DNA from: Kitasatospora aureofaciens
Lineage (GTDB): Bacteria > Actinomycetota > Actinomycetes > Streptomycetales > Streptomycetaceae
DNA: 64,000 bases
Assembly (NCBI RefSeq): GCF_019192735.1
Contig: NZ_JAHTKP010000031.1
Span: 23,950 to 87,949 of the forward strand
Reading direction: 5' to 3'
Shown here: piece after piece, positions 48,336 through 58,534 of the stretch
Layout: each line of letters starts with the position of its first letter
Numbering within the stretch: position 1 is the first letter of the stretch
Notes under the pieces: generated by a model
What the model saw: the letters and a program-made list of their open reading frames with translations, nothing else
The model's database searches: none
What the model was told of the DNA's origin: nothing
Position numbers and translations under genes: made by a program

Positions 48336-49733
48336 TCAGCCCACCGAGCTGTTGTAGCTGTCGATCGCGGGCTGGAGTTCCTTGGCCGCATCGGTCAGCG
48401 CCTGCTGCGCGGTCTTGGAGCCCTTGATCGTCTGCTCGATGGCGGTCTCCACGCCCTTGCGCGCCTGCGGCATCACGCCGAGCAGGCAGCCTGCGGTGGC
48501 CGGGGCGGGCTTGGTGGCCTTGAGCTGGTCGATGGCGGTCTGGAACTGCGGGTACTTGGCCACCCACTCCTTGTCCTTGGGGTCGTCCAGGGACTTGCGG
48601 TTGACCGGGAAGTAGCCGGTGCCGGTGTGCCAGGCGGCCTGCTGCTCGGGGGAGGTGAGGAACTTCTCGAACTCCCACGCCGCGCGCTTCTCGGCGTCGG
48701 AGTGGCCGGGGCCGCTGATCCACAGCGAGGCGCCGCCGATCACCGGGCCGCCCTGGTCGCTCGCGGTGACCTTCGGGAAGGCCGCGGTGCCGACGGTGAA
48801 CTTGGCGGCCTCGGTGTAGCCGCGCAGCACGCCGGTGGACTCCAGGTGCATGGCGACGGTGCCGGACTTGAACGCGGCCTGGGCGTCGTCGGTGACCCGG
48901 CCGGTGTTGGCCGCGTAGCCGTTCTTGACCAGGTCGGCCCACCACTGGACGATCCGGGCGCCCTGGGCGGAGTCGAAGACGGCCTTGCCCGCCTTGTTGC
49001 TGCGGCCGTTGTCCTGGTCGCAGTACATGGTGCCGGACTCGGCGAGCAGCTGCTCGACGAACCAGCCGTAGATGGCGGCGCCGAAGCCGTAGCGCACGGT
49101 CTGGCCGTTCGCGTCCTTCTTGGTCAGCTTCTGTGCGAGATCACCGAGTTCGGCGAGGGTCGTCGGCGGCTTGGCCGGGTCGAGGCCGGCCTCCTTGAAG
49201 GCGTCGGTGTTGAGGTAGAGCACCGGCATCGAGGAGTTGAACGGCATGGCGGCGAGCTTGCCGCCGACCGAGTAGTAGTTGCGGATGTTCGGGTCGAGGT
49301 CGTCGAGCGAGTAGCCGTCCTTGTCCGCGAAGGCCTGCGCGGGCACCGTCTGCTTGGAGTCGATCATGAAGCGGGTGCCGATGTCGTAGACCTGCACCAG
49401 GGCGGGGGTGCCCTTCTGCTGCACCGAGGCCTTGTACTTGGCGACCAGCTCGTCGTACTTGCCCTGGAACTCGGCCTTGATCTGGATCTTGCCCTGGTGG
49501 GCGGCGTTGAACTGGTCGACCAGGCCGGTCAGCACGTCGGCGTTCTTGCCGGTCATCGAGTGCCAGAATTCCACGATGGTGACGCCGCCGGCCTGGTCGA
49601 GGGCCTGGGCGCCGGGCGCCGCCGCGTCGGTGGAGCCGCCGCCGGAGCCCGAGGTGGAGTCACCGGAGCTGCAGGCGGTCAGGGTCAGGCCGGCCACCAG
49701 CAGGGCCGCGAGCGCGCGTGCACTCTTCTTCAC
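48336..49733 (-). CDS. Ugp-like ABC substrate-binding lipoprotein
   Basis: 465 residues. The signal sequence ends in a lipobox LTAC, followed by a Ser/Gly-rich tether. The body matches UgpB-type binding proteins: VTIVEFWHSMTGKNADVLTGLVDQFNA, the Trp-His-Ser-Met segment being characteristic, then ALVQVYDIGTRFMIDSK, and a C-terminal AWHTGTGYFPVN. This suggests glycerol-3-phosphate or a glycerophosphodiester as substrate. It is the last gene of the operon, after the two permeases, with 63 bases between. ATPase is missing; Streptomyces often shares MsiK. Confidence 0.88.
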   Translation of the reverse strand: MKKSARALAALLVAGLTLTACSSGDSTSGSGGGSTDAAAPGAQALDQAGGVTIVEFWHSMTGKNADVLTGLVDQFNAAHQGKIQIKAEFQGKYDELVAKYKASVQQKGTPALVQVYDIGTRFMIDSKQTVPAQAFADKDGYSLDDLDPNIRNYYSVGGKLAAMPFNSSMPVLYLNTDAFKEAGLDPAKPPTTLAELGDLAQKLTKKDANGQTVRYGFGAAIYGWFVEQLLAESGTMYCDQDNGRSNKAGKAVFDSAQGARIVQWWADLVKNGYAANTGRVTDDAQAAFKSGTVAMHLESTGVLRGYTEAAKFTVGTAAFPKVTASDQGGPVIGGASLWISGPGHSDAEKRAAWEFEKFLTSPEQQAAWHTGTGYFPVNRKSLDDPKDKEWVAKYPQFQTAIDQLKATKPAPATAGCLLGVMPQARKGVETAIEQTIKGSKTAQQALTDAAKELQPAIDSYNSSVG

Positions 49734-49796
49734 GGGGGTTCTCTCTCTGTCGGGGGGGACGGGCGGAAAGGACGAGCAGAGCGGGCACGAGCAGGA

Positions 49797-50681
49797 TCAG
49801 CGGACGGCGCCCGCGGTCAGGCCGCGGACGATGAAGCGCTGGCCGAAGACCACCAGGGCGAGGGTGGGCAGCAGGGAGAGCACGACACCGGCGAGGATCA
49901 GGCCGGGGTCGGACATCTCGGAGTCGCGCAGCGAGGTGAGGCCGATCTGCAGGGTCTGCATGTTCGCCGTGCGGGTGATGATGAGCGGCCAGAAGTACTG
50001 GTTCCAGGCGGACAGGAACACGTAGATCGACAGCGCCGCGAGGGCGGGCTTGTTGAGCGGGACGACGATCCGCCACAGGAAGCGCCAGTGGCCGGCGCCG
50101 TCGATCCGGGCGGCGTCGCGCAGTTCGGCGGGCAACTGCCGGAAGGACTGCCGCAGCATGAAGGTGCCGAACCCGGAGGCGAGGAAGGGCAGCACCAGCC
50201 CGAAGTAGGTGTTGCCGAACCCCCAGTCCGACAGCGTCAGGTAGTTGGGGATGATGATGGCCTCCCACGGGACCATCAGCGTCGCCAGGAACACCCCGAA
50301 CACCACGGCCCGCGCCCTGAGCGGCAGGAAGACGAAGGCGTACGCGGCCAGGATCGAGGTGAACAGCTGGGCGAGCGTGATGGCCGTCGCCGTGATCGCC
50401 GAGTTGGCGTACTGGCGGACCAGCGGGATGGTGTCCACGGCCCCGGAGAAGTTCCGCCCGGTGACCGAGTGGGGCACCAACGCCGGTGGGTACGAGGAGA
50501 GTTCGGACGGGCTCATGAACGCACCGGCGATCGCGTAGTACACCGGGAAGGCGACGGTGACGACGGCGGCGGCGAGCACCAGGTAGACGGCGGCGCGGGC
50601 GAGCAGGTCGCGCGGGGAGCGGCCGGCCAGGACACCCGTCCGCGGACGGGGTGCCTCGGCCTCGGTGGCGATCGAACTCAT
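49797..50681 (-). CDS. ABC carbohydrate permease, UgpE-like
   Basis: 294 residues from ATG 50681, overlapping the stop of the upstream permease (ATGA, 50678-50681). Six helices are predicted. The ATPase-contact EAA loop reads LRDAARIDGAGHWRFLWRIVVPL. The VPWEAIIIPNYLTLSDWGFGNTYFGLVLPF segment is typical of UgpE/MalG-type permeases. It pairs with the upstream permease to form the channel. Confidence 0.9.
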   Translation of the reverse strand: MSSIATEAEAPRPRTGVLAGRSPRDLLARAAVYLVLAAAVVTVAFPVYYAIAGAFMSPSELSSYPPALVPHSVTGRNFSGAVDTIPLVRQYANSAITATAITLAQLFTSILAAYAFVFLPLRARAVVFGVFLATLMVPWEAIIIPNYLTLSDWGFGNTYFGLVLPFLASGFGTFMLRQSFRQLPAELRDAARIDGAGHWRFLWRIVVPLNKPALAALSIYVFLSAWNQYFWPLIITRTANMQTLQIGLTSLRDSEMSDPGLILAGVVLSLLPTLALVVFGQRFIVRGLTAGAVR

Positions 50682-51598
50682 GCGTAGTGCACCTTCCGTT
50701 CCAGGACACCGAACTGGACGGCCGTGCAGGCGAGGACGACCACGAGCAGGACGACGGCCTGCGCGCTCGCGGTGCCGAAGTCGCTGGAGCCGTACGCGAA
50801 GGCCTTCTCGTACACGGAGTAGACCAGGGTGCGCGTGGCGCCGTCCGGGCCGCCCTTGGTGAGGATGTGGATCTGGCCGAAACTCTGCAGCGAGTGGACG
50901 GTGGAGACCACGGTGAGGAAGAACAGGTGCGGGCCGAGCATCGGCACGGTGATCGAGCGGGCCAGCCGCAGCCCGGAGGCGCCGTCCAGCCGGGCCGCCT
51001 CCAGAAGCTCGCCGGGGATCGAGCCGACACCCGCCGAGAGCACCAGCACGTTGTAGCCGAGGCTCATCCACACCGTGGTGGCAGCCACCGACACCAGCGC
51101 GTACCGGTCGTCGGTGAGCCAGCCGACCGGGCCGAGGCCGAGGTGCGAGAGCAGGCCGTTGATGACCCCGCTGGCGGGGTTGAAGAACACCGCGAAGACC
51201 ACCGACGCGCTGGCCACCGAGAAGGCGAACGGCAGCGCGAAGGCGGAGCGCAGCAGCCGGACGCCCCGGATGCGGTTCTCCAGGAGCAGTACCAGGACGA
51301 GCGCGCCGAGGACCCCGGGGACGACGGTGAGCAGCGTGAACAGGGCGGTGGTGACCAGCGTGCGCCGGAAGTCCGCCGAGGTCAGCAGGTCGGTGTAGTG
51401 CTGCCACCCAACGTAGCGGGAGGGCGCGCCGAACAGGTCGTTGGCGTGGGCGCTCAGGTAGAGGGTCCGCCCCAGCGGGTAGCCGATGAAGAGGACGAAG
51501 ACGACCAGCGAGGGCAGCAGGAATGCCCAGGCGAGTCCGTGTTCGCCCCAGCGGTGTCGGCGCCGTGGGTGGGGCGCGGTGTGCGGTGCGGTCGGCAT
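50678..51598 (-). CDS. ABC carbohydrate permease, UgpA-like
   Basis: 306 residues from ATG 51598, first gene of the operon. A basic tail (PHPRRRHRWGEHGL) is followed by the helix AWAFLLPSLVVFVLFIGYPL typical of MalF/UgpA. The EAA loop is ELLEAARLDGASGLRLARSITVPML. The segment NDLFGAPSRYVGWQHYTDLL is the usual early outside loop. Ribosome site is weak, so the start may be elsewhere by a few codons. Confidence 0.9.
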   Translation of the reverse strand: MPTAPHTAPHPRRRHRWGEHGLAWAFLLPSLVVFVLFIGYPLGRTLYLSAHANDLFGAPSRYVGWQHYTDLLTSADFRRTLVTTALFTLLTVVPGVLGALVLVLLLENRIRGVRLLRSAFALPFAFSVASASVVFAVFFNPASGVINGLLSHLGLGPVGWLTDDRYALVSVAATTVWMSLGYNVLVLSAGVGSIPGELLEAARLDGASGLRLARSITVPMLGPHLFFLTVVSTVHSLQSFGQIHILTKGGPDGATRTLVYSVYEKAFAYGSSDFGTASAQAVVLLVVVLACTAVQFGVLERKVHYA

Positions 51599-51625
51599 GG
51601 GTTGCGCGTCCGCCTTTCGTGACGT

Positions 51626-51643
51626 CGGTTCCGGCCGAAACCG
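51626..51643. promoter_or_regulatory. Palindromic operator before the ABC operon
   Basis: CGGTTCCGGCCGAAACCG: a palindrome with one mismatched pair, 28 bases upstream of the first permease start. Size and composition fit a LacI- or DeoR-type operator. No such regulator gene lies nearby. Confidence 0.4.
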
Positions 51644-51807
51644 TGTCTTGCCCGTGCGACGCGTCGGAAACCTGTCGGTGAGCAACGAGTGTCCGCGGGA
51701 TTACGCGTTCGCGTCAGATCCGGCCGGTCGTGCGCGGACGGGCCGTGGACGGGCCGTCGCAGCGAAAGGGCGTTGGGCGCGCCGTGCGAGGCGCTTCCCG
51801 GGACATG

Positions 51808-51840
51808 GCTCAACGGCTGAGCGCTGCCCAGCCGTTGAGC
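51808..51840. terminator. Hairpin after the SDR gene
   Basis: GCTCAACGGCT (51808-51818) pairs perfectly with 51830-51840 over an 11-base loop, 10 bases beyond the SDR stop. Confidence 0.65.
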
Positions 51841-51850
51841 GTTCCCCGCG

Positions 51851-52612
51851 TCAGGCGGTGATGCCGCCGTCCAGGACGAGGTCGGCGCCGACGGTGAACG
51901 CGGCCTCGGGTGAGGCGAGGTAGAGGACGGCGGCGGCGATCTCCTCGACCGCGCCCGCGCGGCCGGCCGGGATGGAGTCCTTCATCCGCTCGGCCTTGTC
52001 GGCGGCGTTCTCCCCGGGCCGGGTGGACATGGGGGTGTCCACCGGGCCGGGGCTCACGATGTTGATCCGCACGCCGTCGGCGATGTGGTCGCGGGCGGCG
52101 CTGCGAGTGAGCGCGGTGACGGCAGCCTTACTGGCGGCGTAGGCGCCGAGGCCGGGGATGCTCATGTGGGCACCGACGTTGGAGGAGACGTTGACGATCG
52201 CGCCGCCGCCCTGGGCGCGCATGTGCGCGATCTCGTGCTTCATGGCGAGCCAGGTGCCGGTCAGGTTGATGTCGATGACGCGCCGCCAGTCCTCCTCGTC
52301 GACGTCGGCGATCGGGCCGAGGGCGCCGAGCACGCCGGCGTTGTTGACGGCGACGTCCAGCCCTCCGAGGTGCTCGACGGTCTCGCGGACCAGCCGGGCC
52401 GCGTCCTGACTGTTCGTCACATCGCCCGTGAGCGCGACCGCCTTGCCGCCCGCGCGCTCGATCAGCTCGACCGTCTCGGCGAGCGGTCCGGCGGTGCGGC
52501 CGGCGACGGCGACCCGGGCACCCTCGCGGGCGAAGGCGAGCGCGATCGCCCGGCCGATGCCGGTGCCACCGCCGGTGACGAGGACGGAGGTGTCGGCGAA
52601 GCGCGTGGTCAT
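51851..52612 (-). CDS. Short-chain dehydrogenase/reductase
   Basis: 253 residues from ATG 52612 (GGAGTTCACCTC before). NAD(P)-binding VTGGGTGIGRAIALAF at about 12-27, AVAGRTAGP with Arg suits NADP, NNAGV at about 88, active-site Ser in VNVSSNVGAH, catalytic Tyr-x3-Lys in YAASKAAV, and PGPVDTPM. It ends VLDGGITA. The substrate is unknown. Its promoter contains a palindrome that also occurs before the adjacent TetR gene, so it is probably the target of that repressor. Confidence 0.9.
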   Translation of the reverse strand: MTTRFADTSVLVTGGGTGIGRAIALAFAREGARVAVAGRTAGPLAETVELIERAGGKAVALTGDVTNSQDAARLVRETVEHLGGLDVAVNNAGVLGALGPIADVDEEDWRRVIDINLTGTWLAMKHEIAHMRAQGGGAIVNVSSNVGAHMSIPGLGAYAASKAAVTALTRSAARDHIADGVRINIVSPGPVDTPMSTRPGENAADKAERMKDSIPAGRAGAVEEIAAAVLYLASPEAAFTVGADLVLDGGITA

Positions 52613-52627
52613 GAGGTGAACTCCTTG

Positions 52628-52699
52628 ATCCGATTGGTGCGTTCTGACGCGGTGGTGCGTTCTGATTCGGCGGTGCGTTCCGATGGGGTGGCGCGTTCC
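52628..52699. repeat. 18-bp imperfect tandem repeat upstream of the SDR gene
   Basis: Four units of the kind GATGCGGTGGTGCGTTCT (52628-52645, 52646-52663, 52664-52681, 52682-52699) plus a partial fifth. Units differ at three to five positions. It separates the TetR operator from the SDR ribosome site, so it lies in the leader of the message. Confidence 0.85.
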
Positions 52700-52756
52700 G
52701 ATGGGGTGGTGGTTGGACGTCGCGGACGTGGCCAGGATTTCCCCCCTCCCCATCTA

Positions 52757-52768
52757 GACCGTTCGGTC
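52757..52768. promoter_or_regulatory. TetR operator copy 1 (SDR side)
   Basis: GACCGTTCGGTC, followed by CAATAT. The arms GACCG/CGGTC are perfect complements. It lies 145 bases before the SDR start and 44 bases beyond the TetR stop. A near copy occurs before the TetR gene. Confidence 0.6.
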
Positions 52769-52811
52769 CAATATCGGCGCAGCAAAAGAGGACGAACCTA
52801 TCCCCTCTTGA

Positions 52812-53393
52812 TCAGTCCAGCAGCACGAGCGCCTGCTCGGCGGCGTCCCGCACCCGGGCGGCGCCGTCGGTGGCCTTGCCCAGCACGCGCATGCCCTGCA
52901 TCAGCACCATGAGCATCCGCGCCAGCGCCCGGGGCTCCCGCCCGGCGGGGAGTTCACCCTGCGCCTCGGCGCGGACCAGGGCGGCGGTGAGCACCGTCTC
53001 CAGGTGGCCGAGGCTCGCCTCCACCCGGCGGGCGGCCGCGGGATCGTGCGGGGCGAGCTCCACCGCCGTGTTGGTGACGAAGCAGCCGCGTTTGAGCCCG
53101 TCCTCGGCCGACGCCTCCGCGTACCGGCGGACCAGCGCGCGGACGGCCGGCAACACCGGCCCGGGCTGGGACAGTTCGGCCAGCAGGACCGGGTCGGTCT
53201 GCTCGCTGTAGCGCTCCAGCGCACGCAGGTACAGCTCGCGCTTGCTGCCGAAGGTGGCGTACAGGCTCGCGCGGGCGATCCCGAGCCCCTCGACCAGGTC
53301 GGCCATCGAGGTGGCCTCGTAGCCGCGCCGCCAGAACAGGTCGAGGGCCGCCTGGAGCGCCGCGTCCGGGTCGAATTCCTTCGTTCGCGCCAT
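52812..53393 (-). CDS. TetR-family repressor
   Basis: 193 residues from ATG 53393. Helix-turn-helix: KEFDPDAALQAALDLFWRRGYEATSMADLVEGLGIARASLYATFGSKRELY, closely resembling the AcrR/YcdC group that control SDRs and oxidoreductases. The C-terminal domain has a Cys (KRGCFVTNTAVELAPHDP) in the position often conserved in this subgroup and possibly redox-related. It lies 199 bases upstream of the SDR gene, same direction; near-identical palindromes lie before both genes. Confidence 0.9.
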   Translation of the reverse strand: MARTKEFDPDAALQAALDLFWRRGYEATSMADLVEGLGIARASLYATFGSKRELYLRALERYSEQTDPVLLAELSQPGPVLPAVRALVRRYAEASAEDGLKRGCFVTNTAVELAPHDPAAARRVEASLGHLETVLTAALVRAEAQGELPAGREPRALARMLMVLMQGMRVLGKATDGAARVRDAAEQALVLLD

Positions 53394-53415
53394 GAGGGAA
53401 CGCTAACCCTTTCCA

Positions 53416-53427
53416 GATCGATCGGTC
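53416..53427. promoter_or_regulatory. TetR operator copy 2 (self-control)
   Basis: GATCGATCGGTC, then AATATA. It differs from the SDR-side copy at two positions and is followed by the same AATAT. It begins 23 bases before the TetR start codon, ideal for autorepression. Confidence 0.6.
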
Positions 53428-53624
53428 AATATAGGGTGCCGCAAACTGGCCACAAGCGGCCACAAGCCCGGCCGCAGGCCAGGCCGCGAAGACTCTCAAC
53501 TTGCCAATTTGACAGTCCACTTGACAACATTCGCCGGATCTGACGGGGCATTGCCCCGCGGGTCGGGCTGAAGCTACCCTTGCCGACCCGTCGTCCGTCC
53601 CGTCCCCACAGGAGGCGTTTCCTC

Positions 53625-54113
53625 TTGTCCGTGAACCTGCCCGCAACCCCGCGCGCGGCGGCCGAAGCCGCCCGCCCGCTCGTCCTGGCGGCCTTCCGGG
53701 TCGTCATCGGCCTGCTCTTCGCCTGCCACGGCGCCGCCTCGCTGTTCGGCGTCCTCGGCGGCGCCAAGGGCGGCGGCACCATCCCGGTCGGCCAGTGGCC
53801 CGGCTGGTGGGCCGCGCTGATACAACTCCTCGGTGGCAGCCTGGTGTTGCTCGGCCTCGGCACCAGAAGTGCCGCGCTGCTCTGCTCCGGCTCGATGGCC
53901 TACGCCTACTTCACCGTCCACCAGGAGCACGCCCTGCTCCCGCTGCAGAACGGCGGCGAGCCGTCCGTCCTGTTCTGCTGGGCCTTCCTCGCCATCGCCG
54001 TCCTCGGCGCCGGCCCGTACGCCCTGGACCGCCTGCTTCCCGGAGGCGCCGCCACCACCGAGCCCGCCGCCGAACCCGCCCGGTCCGAGACCCAGCCCGC
54101 CTCGGCCGGCTGA
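53625..54113 (+). CDS. DoxX-family membrane protein
   Basis: 162 residues from TTG 53625, with AGGAGG nine bases upstream; a GTG two codons on lies too far from that site. Four helices; DoxX features are FRVVIGLLFACHGAASLFGVLGG, GQWPGWWAALIQLLGGSLVLLGLGTRSAALL, and SMAYAYFTVHQEHALLPLQNGGEPSVLFCWAFLAI. DoxX proteins take part in redox or thiol stress in other actinobacteria. It is single and ends at a hairpin shared with a convergent transporter. Confidence 0.88.
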   Translation: MSVNLPATPRAAAEAARPLVLAAFRVVIGLLFACHGAASLFGVLGGAKGGGTIPVGQWPGWWAALIQLLGGSLVLLGLGTRSAALLCSGSMAYAYFTVHQEHALLPLQNGGEPSVLFCWAFLAIAVLGAGPYALDRLLPGGAATTEPAAEPARSETQPASAG

Positions 54114-54186
54114 GCCGGCCCGGCCGACCGGCCGTCAGCCCTCGGCGATTCATCGCCGAGGCGGATCGCCCCACCGCAGATTGATA

Positions 54187-54223
54187 CTGGTCGCGGCCAT
54201 GGCAACCCCATGGCCGCGACCAG
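54187..54223. terminator. Hairpin between doxX and the SulP gene
   Basis: CTGGTCGCGGCCATGG (54187-54202) pairs perfectly with 54208-54223 over CAACC. A 16-bp stem between convergent genes. Confidence 0.88.
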
Positions 54224-54235
54224 GTTGGCCGGCCG

Positions 54236-55828
54236 TCAGACCACCGCGGGCAGCGGCGGTTCGACGGCCAGCGGGGCCGAGCTGCGGGCCCGGTGCTGGG
54301 TGGCCCAGGAGGCGAGGGCCACCGTGCAGGCGTGGTCCAGGTGGCGCAGCCCGGACCAGTCCAGCTCCACCGGCCGGTCGGCCGGCAGCCGTTCCAGCGT
54401 GTCCAGCAGCCGGGGCAGCCGCAGGAAGGTCGCGTTGCCGCTCAGCCGGACGCGCAGGACGCGCTCCGGGTGCAGCTCCTCCACGCCGATCTGCAGGTGC
54501 GAGGTCTGCCAGGCGGACTTCGCCACCGCCAGTCCGATGCCGATCAGCACCCCCTCGAACAGGTCGGTGGCGATGATCGCCGTCGCCGTCACGCCGAGGA
54601 CGAGCGCCTCCCCGCGGTGCTCCCGGCAGAGCGCGACGATCCGCCGGACCGGGACGAGCTTCGCGCCCGCGTGGACCAGGACGGCGGCCAGCGCGGTGAG
54701 CGGCACGAGGCCGAGCGCGCCGGGAAGCAGCGCGGTGAACAGGAGCAGCCAGACCCCGTGCAGCGTGCGCGAGGCCTTGGTGCGGGCGCCGGCCTGGACG
54801 TTGGCCGCGCTGCGCACGATCACGGCGGTCATCGGCAGCGCGCCGAGCAGCCCGCAGACCGTGTTGCCGATCCCCTGGGCGGTCAACTCGCGGTCGTAGT
54901 CGGTGCGCGGGCCGTGGTGCATCCGGTCGACGGCGGCGGCGCTGAACAGCGTCTCGGCGGAGGCGATCAGGGTGAACGCGACGACGGTGCCGAGGACGGT
55001 GCCGAGGCCCGCGCTGCCAGCCAGGGCACCGAGGGCGGCGCGGTCGGGCAGGTGGACGACGTCGAGCAGGCCGGAGACCCGGACCCGGGCCACCGGCAGG
55101 TCGGCGGCGGCGGTGACGGCGGCGGCGAGCCCGACGGCGGCCAGCGGCGCGGGCACGTTCTGGACGACCTTGGCCGGCAGGTGCTTCCAGAAGACCAGCA
55201 CCAGCAGGGTGCCCGCGCCGAGGGCGACCGCGCTCGGGGTGGCGGCGCCGGTGACGGCGTCCCGGAGGAGGACGGGCAGTCCGGCGATCTTCTCCGGGCC
55301 CGTGGCCGGGGCCCGGCGGTCGGCGAGCGCGTACAGCTGGCCGAACAGCAGGGTCAGCCCGATGCCGGCCAGCATGCCGTGCACCACGGAGGCGGACATG
55401 GCGCGGAACCAGCGGCCGAGGCGCAGGGCTCCCATCGCCAGCTGGAGCAGGCCGGTGCCGAGGACGAGCAGGCCGAGCGCGCCGGGGCCGAAGCGCTGGA
55501 CGGCCTCGTAGACGAGAACGGTCAGCCCGGCGGCCGGACCGCTGACCTGGAGGCTGCTGCCGGGCAGCAGGCCGACCACCAGGCCACCGACGATGCCGGT
55601 CATCAGCCCGAGCTCGGCCGGGACACCGGAGGCGACCGCCACCCCGACGCAGAGCGGGAGGGCGACCAGGAAGACCACCAGCGAGGACGGCAGGTCGTAC
55701 CGCCAGGGGACGGCCCGGAGCGCCCGGAGCGCCCCGAGCGGTCGCCGGGGACGGCCCGGCGGGGCGGTGCGGCGGCGGGGCGGACGGCTCACCCGGTCAC
55801 CGCCGGGGTCCGGACAGGAGGACAGCAC
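54236..55828 (-). CDS. SulP-family anion transporter with STAS domain
   Basis: 530 residues from GTG 55828 (AAGGA about 11 bases before; a GTG 12 codons on is possible). The transmembrane part has about 11-12 segments and the SulP motif near the first helices: DLPSSLVVFLVALPLCVGVAVASGVPAELGLMTGIVGG, GSSLQVSGPAAGLTVLV, then ETLFSAAAVDRMH and NTVCGLLGALPMTAVIVRSAANVQAG. A short C-terminal STAS domain follows (VLRVRLSGNATFLRLPRLLDTLE...VELDWSGLRHLDHACTVALASW). Substrate could be sulphate or bicarbonate; no carbonic anhydrase is adjacent. Confidence 0.92.
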   Translation of the reverse strand: MLSSCPDPGGDRVSRPPRRRTAPPGRPRRPLGALRALRAVPWRYDLPSSLVVFLVALPLCVGVAVASGVPAELGLMTGIVGGLVVGLLPGSSLQVSGPAAGLTVLVYEAVQRFGPGALGLLVLGTGLLQLAMGALRLGRWFRAMSASVVHGMLAGIGLTLLFGQLYALADRRAPATGPEKIAGLPVLLRDAVTGAATPSAVALGAGTLLVLVFWKHLPAKVVQNVPAPLAAVGLAAAVTAAADLPVARVRVSGLLDVVHLPDRAALGALAGSAGLGTVLGTVVAFTLIASAETLFSAAAVDRMHHGPRTDYDRELTAQGIGNTVCGLLGALPMTAVIVRSAANVQAGARTKASRTLHGVWLLLFTALLPGALGLVPLTALAAVLVHAGAKLVPVRRIVALCREHRGEALVLGVTATAIIATDLFEGVLIGIGLAVAKSAWQTSHLQIGVEELHPERVLRVRLSGNATFLRLPRLLDTLERLPADRPVELDWSGLRHLDHACTVALASWATQHRARSSAPLAVEPPLPAVV

Positions 55829-55877
55829 ATGGGGACGTTCCTTCCGCGCGCCCGCCGGCGACGGGCACGCTGCTCCT

Positions 55878-55952
55878 GGGCAGGGCGTAACAGGGCAAGG
55901 TGTGACAGGGCAACGTGAGACGAGGCACGGCGCGACGGGGCACGTAGTGACC
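55878..55952. repeat. Five-copy 15-bp tandem repeat
   Basis: Units such as GGGCAAGGTGTGACA with a period of exactly 15 (55878, 55893, 55908, 55923, 55938). Two to six differences between units. The frame GQGVTGQGVTGQRETRHGAT that it produces on one strand is repetition, not a gene. Confidence 0.85.
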
Positions 55953-56402
55953 GGACGGGCCCCGGAGCGGGCCGCACGGCGAAGGCGACAGCGGTGCGTC
56001 GGCCGTCCGGGGCACCGGACGGCGGCGATGGGTGTCGGGTCGGTGCGGTCAGGGGGTGCGTCCTAGCTCGGGTGCGGCGGACCGGGCGCGCTGGTCCTGG
56101 ACGGGACCCGCCGCCGGAGCTCCCCCGCTCCCCGGTCTCGGTCCCAAACCCCCTTGCCGCGGCCTCAGTTGGACGTCACGGGCCCGGCGTGCCACCGACG
56201 GTACCCAGGACTGCGGGGCGGGCCAACCTCACACACCATCCCTTCACGCCCGCCGCACACCGGGCTCGCTTTCCGGCCCGGAACGGCCGGTTCCTGTGGT
56301 ACACCAGCACGAACGACGATCGCGCATACGAACGAGGCGCGCCCTGCACGGATCCCACGACGCCCACCCCGCCTGGACGTCTACATTCTGTTGAATCTCC
56401 CC

Positions 56403-56432
56403 TTGACGCCCCAACGGGCCCCGCCCTACTTT
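56403..56432 (+). promoter_or_regulatory. Promoter of gcl
   Basis: TTGACG (56403-56408), an 18-base spacer, TACTTT (56427-56432). It is the best vegetative promoter match in the window. The start of transcription would be near 56440, inside the two palindromes that follow. Confidence 0.65.
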
Positions 56433-56433
56433 G

Positions 56434-56470
56434 TTTCCACATACAGAAACCGTTCTTCCGTATGGTGGAA
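56434..56470 (+). promoter_or_regulatory. Tandem palindromic operators over the gcl transcription start
   Basis: TTTCCACATACAGAAA (56434-56449, arms TTTC/GAAA) and TTCCGTATGGTGGAA (56456-56470, arms TTCC/GGAA). Both have the TTCC-like ends seen in IclR-family operators. In Streptomyces the IclR-type AllR governs purine/allantoin breakdown genes including gcl, so it is a candidate. The positions over +1 suggest repression. Confidence 0.5.
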
Positions 56471-56521
56471 TTCAGGAGATGAGCCCTCCGACCCACTGCG
56501 GGCCGACGCAGGAGAAACCCG

Positions 56522-58303
<1,782 letters not shown>

Positions 58304-58326
58304 GCCGACGCGCTCCGATCCGACGT

Positions 58327-58360
58327 GTGGGGGCGGACGCGCCGCTCCGGCCGCCCCCAC
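58327..58360 (+). terminator. Hairpin after gcl
   Basis: GTGGGGGCGG (58327-58336) pairs perfectly with CCGCCCCCAC (58351-58360) over a 14-base loop, 24 bases after the stop. Confidence 0.75.
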
Positions 58361-58367
58361 GCTCACG

Positions 58368-58457
58368 GAACGCCGGACGCCGGCAGAACGGCGGACGCTC
58401 GCAGAACACCGGACGCTCGCGGAACTCCGGACACTCGCGGAACACTGGCGCCGTTGG
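58368..58457. repeat. Five-copy 18-bp tandem repeat after gcl
   Basis: Units like GAACACCGGACGCTCGCG at 58368, 58386, 58404, 58422 and 58440, each with a few changes. It lies between the gcl terminator and the glutathione peroxidase gene. Confidence 0.85.
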
Positions 58458-58534
58458 CGCGGTTGATCCGTCCGGGGCCGTTACCGTAGCCGCGGAAGGC
58501 GCCCGCCTTTATCGACCTGCCGAAAGGGACCACC

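Larger units (their letters stand above)
55829..56521. other. 693-bp divergent region between SulP and gcl
   Basis: This is the longest gap. It holds a 15-bp tandem repeat (55878-55952), an inverted repeat GGAACGGCCGGTTCC (56280-56294), and the gcl promoter and operators (56403-56470). No protein frame looks real on either strand by composition. The middle (55960-56280) shows no feature I can name. Confidence 0.6.

Noticed and set aside
52613..52753. N-terminal extension of the SDR with TRHPIGTH-like repeats
   Set aside because: It is translated from the 18-bp repeat; the family's normal start at 52612 has a ribosome site, and the extension would cover the leader.
55593..56066. Open frame with GQGVT-type pentapeptide repeats
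   Set aside because: It results from a 15-bp tandem repeat, lacks a ribosome site, and its composition elsewhere is unlike coding DNA.
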